Assembly (NCBI GenBank): GCA_052043515.1
Contig: JBQEQX010000001.1
Coordinates: forward strand, 1,113,324 to 1,177,323
Direction: 5' to 3'
Length of the DNA: 64,000 nucleotides
From: Ehrlichia sp052043515
GTDB taxonomy: Bacteria; Pseudomonadota; Alphaproteobacteria; Rickettsiales; Anaplasmataceae
Part shown: positions 42,279-51,469 of the stretch, in pieces
How positions within the stretch are numbered: position 1 is the first letter of the stretch
Layout of the letters: each line of letters starts with the position of its first letter
The notes under the pieces: model-generated
What the model was told of the DNA's origin: nothing
What the model saw: the letters and a program-made list of their open reading frames with translations, nothing else
Databases searched by the model: none
Program-made: the position numbers and the translations under genes

Positions 42279-43057
42279 ATAATCACCTCGTAAGTTAGTA
42301 ACACATCTAAGTATGGTAATGTATTATATAATCATTTCTTTATAATCCTGTACAAGTACATGTAAGCCATAAGTAGATCATTAAAATTATAGGTATAATA
42401 TATAATATTTTTAAGTATAGGAACTAAAAGTATACATTTTTAAATAGATAAGATAAGTTATAAAATTCTGCGCTTTTTGTGGACAGTGCAATATATATTC
42501 ACAACTAATGTTCAATTGAAATGGACTTAAAAATGCTATTCACAGAGTTTAAGCATCGATAGTTATTACTTAACTAAATATAATATAAATTAATAAACTT
42601 TGAAACATATTTTGCTAAGTGTCCATATAAAAAATGATGCAGATGCTTTACCTAATGATTTAAATAAGGATTCATTACTAAGATGCAATATAAATTTATA
42701 CTTTTCTTACTCCATTTACACAAAAGTTTTAATTACCAATTACATAATCCCATTTTAGCTTCTAGATAATTTTTTGTTTAGCATGTCCACTTCGGTATTA
42801 TCGACACAATATAATATTTACAAACTTACTCTAGTAGAAGATCAATTTGTCTTCTAGGCAAGATAAAAACTTAAAATGATAATAACTACATAAAATTTCT
42901 TGTCTTTACATATTGGACAATAAAGCGTAAGTACGCTCTTTTTGTCTCTACATTTTATAACTCCAGTAATATATTATCCTCATTTAGGTCTCAATAGGAG
43001 ATCAATGTCTATATAATTATCATTTCCTATAGTGTATCGAATTTCCTCCTTATACAT
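42279..43057. other. Non-coding spacer, 779 bp
   Basis: AT-rich, with no coding frame that I can support on either strand. It may hold the remains of a lost paralogue, but nothing is readable. Confidence 0.4.
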
Positions 43058-43693
43058 TCATACTGAGTGACTATGTGCAGCTGTGTATGCAATTTCTCTA
43101 CTTACTTCATCTCTCAGTAATCCTGGTGATAAACATGTTTCAGCTACCATTGATTGTGGCTTGCATAGCCTTAGAAAATCTGCATTACAACTATTTAATC
43201 CTCCAACTTCTGATAATGCTTCTTCTAGATCAAGGGTAATATTTGCATCAGCATACGTTTTTGGTTTTGCAAATTTAACAGAACAAATCTTAGAAAGATT
43301 CGTATAGTTAACATGTTTATTTCTACACAAATTGCGTAGTATATTTTTTTCAAAATTTTCTAAACAAGAACAATGCACTACAGCGTACACTTCTAACATA
43401 ATACTAGATTGCTTACCACTTGTTGAAGACTGATATTCTTTACTTTCCGCCAATATTGGATCACATAATGCTTCTTCTTTTTTTACACTAATTTCCATAA
43501 TAAAAACAGACTCTCTTCCTGCAGGGTGTACAACATACCCATTACCTGCATCAAGATATATTTTTAATTTTCCTTCAGGACCTTCGCTATTGCCAATACA
43601 ACAAGCACTGTGAACTGTTAGATCTCCGCTTCCAATGTTTCTGCATAGAACCTTATTGTATTTTTTATGATCTTCTAAACTGAAATTAAGCAT
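43058..43693 (-). CDS. Island paralogue 3: LC/CIG module protein
   Basis: The intact 211-residue frame is the cleanest member of the island family. It reads MLNFSLEDHKKYNKVLCRNI, CCIGNSEGPEGKLKIYLD (C-[IV]-G box), VVHPAGRESVFIMEISV (the P-x-G-x-S-[LV]-F box with one extra residue) and a YAVVHCSCLENFEKNI strand corresponding to the Y-x-[LV]...F box. After that come about 80 residues of unrelated, Cys-containing sequence. No signal peptide or membrane segment. The start ATG is at complement 43691-43693. Function unknown; host-directed secretion is only a guess. Confidence 0.7.
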   Translation of the reverse strand: MLNFSLEDHKKYNKVLCRNIGSGDLTVHSACCIGNSEGPEGKLKIYLDAGNGYVVHPAGRESVFIMEISVKKEEALCDPILAESKEYQSSTSGKQSSIMLEVYAVVHCSCLENFEKNILRNLCRNKHVNYTNLSKICSVKFAKPKTYADANITLDLEEALSEVGGLNSCNADFLRLCKPQSMVAETCLSPGLLRDEVSREIAYTAAHSHSV

Positions 43694-44520
43694 TACAAAA
43701 CTACTGCATAACCATGGAAGTAAATTATGAATGTAAAGTACTATTATTTAGTTAATAATAAGAATAATATAAAAGAAAGAAAAAATTATTAATATATATC
43801 CACTTTTTTTATTAAATATCTATATTTATTAATATATCATGTCCTTATAGAGGACTTAGAGTGCTTTTATTGTTGCCTATGTAGATTTACTACTAAATAG
43901 TATTCCTATTATTTCGTAAGGCTAATTCAAAGAGGAAACGCATTGTATGATTTTGTGTTTTAAATTAGAAATATAAATATTATGCTTTTAATTACTAATG
44001 TATGAAATGCATTATTTTCAATTGTTATTGAACCTACTTTTGTTCAACTTAAAAAAATATGGACAAGTTATCCAACTTTTAATGAAAGAAATATCACGCT
44101 TGTGAAATCTTGATTTAAGAAAATTTATTTTATACTTTTTTCATCATAGTGCACGTTTAATCTTGGTTAATCAGCGGTATTTTCTAATTATATTCAAATA
44201 TTGTAAGTACAATTTTGCACACTTATGTAATATATAGATAGTTCTGATTCTACATTTTACTGCTCAACACAGTTGTTGTATAAAAACTTATATTGAAAAT
44301 GATGCGATAGAATCAATCTTTATAAAAAATAGGTTGAAATACAATTATCATTAGTAATTAAATATATTTAAAGAAAAAATATGCCAGTTTATTAAATGAC
44401 ATCATGAAGATAGCAATTGCCATATTTTTATGTAATATCATAAAATTAATAAACTTTTTAGTTATATATATTAATATATATGTATAATAAGGTATTGTTT
44501 CCATAATTAACAGTTACTAT
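43694..44520. other. Divergent intergenic region, 827 bp, with ATTAATATA elements
   Basis: Between divergently oriented island genes. No coding frame seen. It contains three copies of an ATTAATATA-type sequence (around 43786-43799, 43826-43838 and 44466-44481), the last about 40 bp before the next start codon. Confidence 0.45.
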
Positions 44521-46338
44521 ATGTTTTCTCATAAATGGCAGTATGGTATATCTAAAGAGATGTATGAAGACTTTAATTTGTTCTTAGAAGAAGAAAAAAG
44601 TAAATTGAGTAGTATGTTTGAACAAAAAGAAAAAAGTGTTATGCGACGTCTGTGTAGAGCTCTTGCTGATTTTTGTCAATGTTGTGAAACTAGAGTAGAA
44701 AGTGTAAAGTGTATAGGCAATACTACGTAGGGTAAACTAAAAATATATGTTGATGATACACGACAACATGAAGTAGTTCCACGTGGAGACTCTTTGTTTG
44801 TGGTAAGTATTGTATCAACATCTAAAATATTATCAGGTGATCCTATTCTGTTGGATTATTATGTATTAGAGTCACAAGACTCTGAATGTGTGAAAACGAA
44901 ACCATCGTCTCAAAATCCTTTATTTATACCTTATGATTTGTATATTTATGTACCTAAGAATGACCTAGGAAAGTTTATCAGTGAGAATGAAACAAAATCG
45001 TGTAATCCTTGTAGGTATGGTATTATAAAATATGTTGCGCCACATACAGAAAAGTTTAAAAAAATTTTATTTTGATATGGCAAGGGAACTATCAACAAAA
45101 ACAGATGTGAGAGCAGATTTTTTTCATGTTAATCATGAAAATGAGGTAAGAAGTGTTCTGTGTGAAGTTTTTTGTGTTTTATGGAAAATGGAATCTCTTG
45201 TACCAGATTCAGTGAAATGTGTAGGTCATACTTATAATGGAGATACAGTCATTACACTATCTCAAGATATTTACGGTAAACAACTGATGAAGCCATTAGG
45301 AAACTCTGTTTTTATGGTAACCGTTGCAGTGCCATCTAATAGATTTTTGGCTAACCCAGAATTGAAAGGTTATTTTGATCGCAAGCTTTCAAGTAAGCAA
45401 AAAAAAACAAACTCACCTGTTACGTGTAATGTATTTATATTGGTAGGTCGTAATGATATTACAAAATTCTCAGATACTTATAAAGCAAGAGGCAATCTTT
45501 GTTGTTGTGGTAAAGTTGTACATGTTGAAGTACATACAGGAGAAAAGAGCAAAAAAGCTAGAGAAGAGAGTGTTTTGAAAATTTTATTGGAAAAGTTAAA
45601 AGCAGAAGAACATAAATTTACTGAGAATGCAGCAAGCATTCTATGCGAAATTTTACCTATTGTATGCAGAATGGAATCTACTGCTCCGACGAAAGTTAAG
45701 TGTGTTGGTCATATTCGTGAAGAAAATAATTATGTTACAATGTACTCCAACGGTACCAAGGGAAAAGCTGGAGGTTGCATTCAACCATCAGGTGACTCTT
45801 TATTTAAAGCATGTATTGCAGTACCATCTGGCAGATTATTGGCTAATACGGAGTTGCAAGATCATTTTCTTGTATATTCTTACGTAAAGGCATAGGAGAA
45901 AGTGATTTGGTTAAATGTAGTGCATATGTTTTAGTACGTCATGATAATATTGACAAATTCTTGTGTGGTTCTAAAAAAGGATGTAAGTTTATCCTTTATG
46001 GAGAAATCGTATATGTTGATGTAGATACAGGAGAAACAAGTAAAAAAGAGGCAAAAAACCGAGTTTTAGGAATTTTACAATCGAAGTTAAGAGCAGAAAT
46101 AGGTGGACATTGTACAGGGTTAGGAGAAAAGAAAAGGTCAACATCAACTTCTTCTACTTCCAATGTCTTCGCGTCATTCATGACGCAACTTAGATCTTCG
46201 AGTCGGCGCAATAGCGTAATTTTTGATTCAGAAATAGGTACAGGAGCAGGACAATCCAGACCCAGCGGTACAATGCGATCCGTGACATCGTCTCGCAATA
46301 CAGGGAAGGGTAGTAGGCCACTTTCTACTATATTTTAA
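44521..46338 (+). pseudogene. Island paralogue 4: three tandem modules, with in-frame amber and two frame breaks
   Basis: Three consecutive copies of the island module. Module 1 (44521-45075): RRLCRALADF, VKCIGNTT, PRGDSLFVVSIV, DLYIYVPKNDLGKFI, RYGIIKYV. Module 2 (about 45080-45600): SVLCEVFC, VKCVGHTY, LGNSVFMVTVAVPSN, VFILVGRNDITKF, HVEVHTGEKSKK. Module 3 (to about 46100): SILCEILP, VKCVGHIR, PSGDSLFKACIAVPSG, AYVLVRHDNIDKF, YGEIVYVDVDTGETSKK. A Ser/Arg-rich tail follows. A TAG at 44728-44730 interrupts module 1 in frame. An extra A at A7 (near 45057-45063) and a net one-base loss near 45870 break the frame. About 605 codons if repaired. The TAG is not a homopolymer artefact, so real decay is possible. 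Confidence 0.6.
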
Positions 46339-46434
46339 AAATAAAGAACCACCAGCAAGCACAGTCACCAAAAGTATACACACTTGAGCATCCACTGATA
46401 TTCCTTAACCTTACTTAAAAAAGCCTTATTAACT

Positions 46435-47021
46435 TCACATTCTGATTGTCCTGGCGCACGTTGTAGATTTCAACATTTTTGAAATAAAGCTAACCCGATG
46501 TGCAAATTCTATATCTTCAGATTTACATTCTTCACGAAGAACAGCTTTTAGTACACGAAGCTCGTCAAAGCTTTTTTTGAGTAGTAGATTTCCTGTGTAA
46601 TCTCGTATACACAATATTACCGTAATCAGATAGCTGAAAAGTAGCACCTGGCTTATCATCGTTAATTACTTCACTAATAAACTTCACAAGTTTCTTTCTT
46701 TTTACTAAAAAAATATACATCTGCAGGTATAGTACCTCTATCTTTTTCAGCATCCGATAGCGGATTAATTCTAGATACCAGACAACTTTTTCCCATTATA
46801 ATATCAGTAGGGTATTGCACTTTTAACACAAACAGAGAATCTAGAAATGGTTCAACGTTTTGTCTATTTTTGTTGGCCTTTGAAGTATATACTCTCAAAG
46901 CACCAGTAAGCTTTGAAGTACTACCTATGCAAGAACACTTTTCATAACCAAACTCCAATTTCATAATTCTTCTACATAGGTCATCGTTTATAATCTTTTC
47001 TGTGTATGATAATTTTTCCAT
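46435..47021 (-). CDS. Island paralogue 5: LC/CIG/DSLF module protein (two frame breaks)
   Basis: MEKLSYTEKIINDDLCRRIM starts at ATG (complement 47019-47021). Next come the CSCIGSTSKLTGALRVYTSK box and VEPFLDSLFVLKVQYPTDI. After one base is removed from a T7 run of the coding strand (plus-strand A7 near 46705-46711) the frame continues as YFLVKRKKLVKFISEV and SDYGNIVYT. A second break near 46610 (not in a clear homopolymer) restores RDYTGNLLLKKSFDELRVL. Restored length is about 194 residues. All module boxes are present in order, including the late YG strand and the TG..KK segment. Unknown function. Confidence 0.6.
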
Positions 47022-47483
47022 ATTAATATACTATAATTTTATTTATATAATTATTAATATATATAGGAAAAAGTAAAAAGAAAAGTAAAAACAATAATTA
47101 TTTTATAATAAATATTAACAGTTCGATATAATATCCAACATTTTACTAATTCATTAAATAAATCGGCACATGTTCTGAAAATACCTAGGTTATCATACTT
47201 GTATATTTTACATCTTTAGTAATTTACTTTCTTATGCTCTTTTTTTTTATACTTTATAAGTACTATACCAAATAACTCTCTTAACTTCTTTTTCATTCAT
47301 ATAAGATCTTTTAGAAAATTACATTACATAGATATCTGAGAGAATAACTTTATATTAAATCAATCTCTGAAAACTTTGCTTTAATAATAATCTCAGCTTG
47401 ATATTAAAAAAAATTAGTCTCATAACCCGTTTTAATGTGTTACACAATCCCACGCTCAGTAAGATATCTAACAAAGCAAACAG
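47022..47483. other. Spacer upstream of paralogue 5, with two ATTAATATA elements
   Basis: No gene seen. ATTAATATA-type sequences at 47021-47030 and 47051-47066 lie within 45 bp of the paralogue 5 start codon. Confidence 0.4.
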
Positions 47484-47643
47484 TTAACGATTGTCTATTT
47501 TAGCTTTTTGATAATAATATTCTGGAGCTAAATCACCTAACAATACAAGGTTAGCGTTTCCTAGAGAATGTTACCTTATATGATTGAATCGATTAACATA
47601 TGCTTTTTTAGATGATCTTTCTGACGCATTCACATAAGTGAAT
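47484..47643 (-). pseudogene. Remnant of an island module
   Basis: One reverse frame is open on both sides of a single TAA and reads YVNASERSSKKAYVNRFNHI before it and SLGNANLVLLGDLAPEYYYQ after it. The SSKKA segment resembles the late TGExSKKA box of paralogue 4. There is no start codon, and it lies just beyond the 3' end of paralogue 6. Probably the tail of a lost copy. Confidence 0.3.
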
Positions 47644-47686
47644 TATCACTTTTATAGACGTTTATACTACTATAATAAATGATCTT

Positions 47687-48652
47687 TTACTGTCTTTCAC
47701 TACTTATGCAGGAATTATTGCCCATTTCAGGATTACATAACACTCGCCCAGGAAGTATATTTCCTGTTGGTATTGGTGGTAACGGAATGTTTCTTGGAGC
47801 TTGTTGACTAACAGGTTGTTTATATTGATAGTAATTACCACCAAATCCTAAATCTGGCACTACATCATAAAGATGAATAATACCGTCACCGGATATATCG
47901 CTACTGAGTCGCACACTACGTTGATTGCACAGAGCTTTACCATTACCACTTAATTTACCACCACTTGACTTACCATCACTTGACTTACCATCACTTGACT
48001 TACCATCACTTGACTTACCATCACTTGACTTACCATCACTTGACTTACCATCACTTGACTTACCATCACTTGACTTACCATCACTTGACTTACTATCACT
48101 TGACTTACTATCACTTGATTTATCGTCACAGGAATCACAAGGCAATTCATAATATTCATCTTCTTCTTCAGTGTCACCATAATCAAAATCATTTACAATG
48201 TCACCATGATAGACACGTGCCATGCGATTTGTAAATTTTTTTTATCATCTCCTGATTTATGTCTAATGTTATGACTTCCTTTTTTTCCCGCAGAAACAAC
48301 ACAACATTCACTAAAATTCCCTACATCACCTTTGTCAATAGCTTTTGCTGATATGACAATACCATAACTCCCAAGTCGCTTTTTTTCCTTGAGTTATACA
48401 ATCCTCTAAAAATTGTGATAGTAAATCTTTATATGGTGTAAATAAAACACTCGCATACATGACTTTTTTTGATGTATCACCATTATTGCAGTACATTTTA
48501 CAATGTAACAGTACCGCGAATGGTGTACAATGTGGATTGTTGGTATCGGTGTAACCTCCACCCATGTAACTAACAACTTTTGATTTTTCAATACACGCAG
48601 CAGCACACAACTTTGCACTATTTTCCGAATCTCCAGGGTTAAAACTAAACAT
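47687..48652 (-). CDS. Island paralogue 6 with a C-terminal SSDGK tandem-repeat domain (frame breaks)
   Basis: The N-terminal half (ATG at complement 48650-48652) reads MFSFNPGDSENSAKLCAA, CTPFAVLLHCKMYC, YASVLFTPYKDLLSQFLEDC. After one base is removed from an A7-type run near 48390 it continues as RLGSYGIVISAKAIDKGD, the family's YG strand. Removing two bases at T8 (48236-48243) joins this to the downstream frame MARVYHGDIVNDFDYG. That frame has an acidic TEEEDEYYELP, eleven five-residue repeats and a Pro-rich end. The sum is about 320 residues. If the last join is wrong, these are two genes (48652-48335 or slightly beyond, and 48223-47687). Tandem-repeat proteins of Ehrlichia are often secreted effectors. 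Confidence 0.55.
47959..48123 (-). repeat. 15-bp tandem repeat, about 11 units, coding SSDGK/SSDSK
   Basis: Direct reading shows the plus-strand 15-mer ACTTGACTTACCATC repeated head to tail, with variants (TACTATC, CCACC) at the ends. It encodes two SSDSK, eight SSDGK and one SSGGK units on the reverse strand. Because the unit length is a multiple of three, all six frames stay open, which creates several false ORFs here. Copy number probably varies between strains. Confidence 0.9.
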
Positions 48653-49176
48653 ATTTAAATACCTTAATACATTTTAATGTTACGTTTCTAAATAAGTAAA
48701 TATAAATTATTTAGAATTTAGCTAAAATCATACTTAAATTAATATATGTCACACTGTAAGTTTTGAAATAATTATAAAACTTAAAATATTATTATTAATT
48801 TCTCTATAGACTTAGTTTTATAATGGATTGATAACAAAACCACGGCTTTGATTCACATAATACTATGAATTGCTCGGATTCTTAAAGTTCTACACTTAAA
48901 TTACAAGCATAATTTATTGTAATATTTTCTTTACTAATTAATACTTAACATGTGCAACAGCTACTACACTTTATACGCTATATCAGACAATATAAAAACT
49001 CTTCAACTAAGTACACTTATAATTTGTAATAGCAACTGAGAATAGTGTTATAGTAACACTCTTGTCTTCTTAATCCTAAATTTATATAATACCATCGCAT
49101 AAGCACTATTTACTTCGATATCATTCCAATATTTACTATTTAGAAAATTAAACACATACAAGAGCACTACTTTACA
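48653..49176. other. Non-coding spacer, 524 bp
   Basis: No coding frame supported. An AATTAATATATG element at about 48737-48748 lies roughly 85 bp upstream of paralogue 6. Confidence 0.4.
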
Positions 49177-50587
49177 CTATATAGTATCTAGTAAATATCT
49201 TATCCTCCTAAGAGATTCTTCTTGTTGAAAATTAACCATTATTTCAATAATACTTGGAGCATTCATTCTCCCAACGATGGACGCACGTAAGCAACGATAA
49301 ACTGTGCCGATCTTGATATTGAGACTCTGCGAAATATTTTTTTACTGTCAATGTAAGTATATTACTATCCCATTCTTCTCGTGAAATTTCTGATAAATCT
49401 CCATGTAATGCGCTCAATATATTTTTATGATCTTTTATAACCATGATAGCTTCTTGGTTAATACGTGGAGTATCTTCAACATAAAATAAAGATTCGTCTG
49501 CTAGACTCAATAAAGTCTTTGTTCTCTTTTTTGAGCTCACTTAATCCTTTTAATAAATATCCCTTTTTTATATCATTTATCGCATGACCTACTTTTTCTT
49601 CAATGATCGGTATTATCATATTTAAAATCACATTATCATCAGTGATATTGATGTAGTAATTATTTAAAAATTCGAGCTTTTTTATTATCTAATCTCGATG
49701 GAGACTGCCCGATATTTTCTATAGAAAACCATTTTACCGCTTGATCCATAGTAATGATTTCATCATTATCATGACTCCATCCCATTCTAAGTAAATAATT
49801 AAAAACAGCTTCCGGTAATATACCTGAATTTTTGTATTCATGTATACCTAATGCCTGATGCCTTTTAGATAATTTATTTCCATTTTGATCATGTATTAAT
49901 GGAATATGAGCAAATTTAGGTGGTTCCCAATTTAACGCATTATATATTAGTAATTGCCTTGCTGTATTTGTTAAATGATCTGTCCCTCTAATAATATGTG
50001 TTATATTCATATCATGATCATCTACAACTACAGACAAAAGATAGGTAGGCGTATTATCAGAACGCAATAAAATCATATCGTCTAACTGAACATTATTTAC
50101 TGTAACATTACCGTATACTTCATCATTAAACGATGTCGTACCTTCCGTTGGAGTTCTTAGCCTTACAACTCTAGAAATGCTGTTAGATAGCGTATTTTTA
50201 TCCTTCCATACACAATTATGTTTATAATATAAACCTCTTTTTATTAGCTTCTTCTTTTTCTCGACTTATATCTTCATCAGAACAATAACAGTAATATGCT
50301 TTGTTGTTTAATATCAATCTATTTACAACTTCAACATGTTTTGATATGTTGTTCGATTGTAATACTACTTCTCCATCGTAAGAAATTTTCAACCATGCCA
50401 TCGCGTCAATAATAGAATCTATAAGTTCCTTAGATGATCTTTTCTTATCAGTGTCTTCAATACGCAATAAGAATTTTCCATTATTGTGTTTAGCATATAA
50501 CCAATTAAACAAAGCTGTTCTTGCACCTCCTAAATGCAAATGCCCAGTTGGTGAAGGAGCAAATCTGGTTACTACATGGCGCGACAT
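49177..50587 (-). CDS. gltX: Glutamyl-tRNA synthetase (four frame breaks)
   Basis: Class I synthetase charging tRNA-Glu (and possibly tRNA-Gln, as in relatives with two GltX copies). The HIGH motif is TRFAPSPTGHLHLGGARTAL at residues 7-26 and the KMSKS motif is NGNKLSKRHQ. THIIRGTDHLTNTARQLLIY and FAHIPLIH lie between. Extra bases sit in plus-strand T5 (50238-50242), T6 (49678-49683), T6 (49527-49532) and T7 (49337-49343). Correcting all four gives about 468 residues ending in the anticodon-binding segment SIVGRMNAPSIIEIM, with an exact codon count. The gene is embedded in the accessory island. Confidence 0.92.
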
Positions 50588-50767
50588 AAAAATTAGAAAA
50601 TCTTACTAAGTGATAAAAATCAGAATTTTTTAGTATATGAATAGTTTTGTAAAGTCAAATATTTATGGATATACAATTATTTTCTATATAGATTACAATA
50701 TTTGCTAACTTACCGTCTAATATAAAGATTATTTACAAAATTATTTATCACTATATTATTAGATAGG

Positions 50768-50839
50768 TGCCGTTACCAGGGATCGAACCCAGGCCTCGTC
50801 CATTACCAATGACGCACTCTACCACTAAGCTATAACGGC
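50768..50839 (-). tRNA. tRNA-Thr (anticodon GGT), with one extra base in the anticodon stem
   Basis: Reverse-strand cloverleaf: acceptor GCCGTTA pairs with TAACGGC, D-arm GCTTAGTGGTAGAGT, T-loop TTCGATC, discriminator A. The loop TTGGTAA gives anticodon GGT. The 5' anticodon stem is CGTCA but the 3' side reads TGGACG. Removing one G (plus-strand CC at 50800-50801) yields TGACG, a perfect five-pair stem. As written, the stem cannot pair properly. The extra base is best explained as a sequence error. Confidence 0.88.
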
Positions 50840-50866
50840 TTGAATTAGTTTATTTTACTTTTTATT

Positions 50867-50995
50867 ATGAATAGGTCAAAAAAAATTAAAGAGATAAATA
50901 GAAAAAAAGCGCTATCCAATGCGTTAAAAACTAATTTGCTACGTAGAAAGCAAAAACAACGTCAAGAAAAAGATGGCAAACTACATGAGGTTTAA
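50867..50995 (+). CDS. Tiny basic protein, conserved-looking
   Basis: A 42-residue ORF from ATG 50867 to TAA 50993-50995: it starts MNRSKKIKEINRKKALSNAL and contains TNLLRRKQKQRQEKDG. Highly basic and helical. It resembles the short alphaproteobacterial proteins with an LKxNLxRRKxQxR core that I know only as conserved hypotheticals. Start 28 bp from the divergent tRNA. The function is unknown; RNA binding would fit the charge, which is inference. Confidence 0.55.
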   Translation: MNRSKKIKEINRKKALSNALKTNLLRRKQKQRQEKDGKLHEV

Positions 50996-51469
50996 GTGGT
51001 CTGGATGCATTGTCTAGTGAAATCTCAGGCTGTAATATTAAAAGTAGAAATTAACAACTACGATTTGCGAATGCAAGTTACATCAAGCTTATGTAGTATA
51101 GCCATATGTAAAAAATGTGTAAAATCATTGTAAAAGGTAGATACATTTATTTAGTTCTGAACAGCCAGAATTACATACTTACGCATTTGTGTATGAGTGG
51201 CAAATTAATTTATAAAAATATTATCTATTTATCCAATGAATTTAATATTGAATACTTACTCAATAATTTTAATAATGCTAACTACCACTATTAAGTCAAT
51301 GGCAAAGTGTAAGACCATTTGCTGGTGTTTTAAATGTAGAAACTTTATTTCAATGATAAACCAAAGCATAGATAGTAATTCTTTTTTATATCAATTAAAA
51401 TTTTTTTATTGATATTATCAATTAATATTAATATTTTTATAGCTATATTATTAATATAGTAAGAATTGT
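50996..51469. other. Non-coding spacer, 474 bp
   Basis: No gene seen. An ATTATTAATATAG element at about 51447-51459 is 11-23 bp before the next start codon. Confidence 0.4.

Noticed and set aside
47959..48123. Possible CRISPR array
   Set aside because: The 15-bp units are contiguous with no spacers and encode a pentapeptide repeat, so this is a coding tandem repeat.
47925..48234. Long ORFs in other frames over the repeat (LDLPS, LTYHH and SQVMV repeats)
   Set aside because: They arise because a 15-bp repeat keeps all six frames open. The SSDGK frame alone has sensible flanking sequence.
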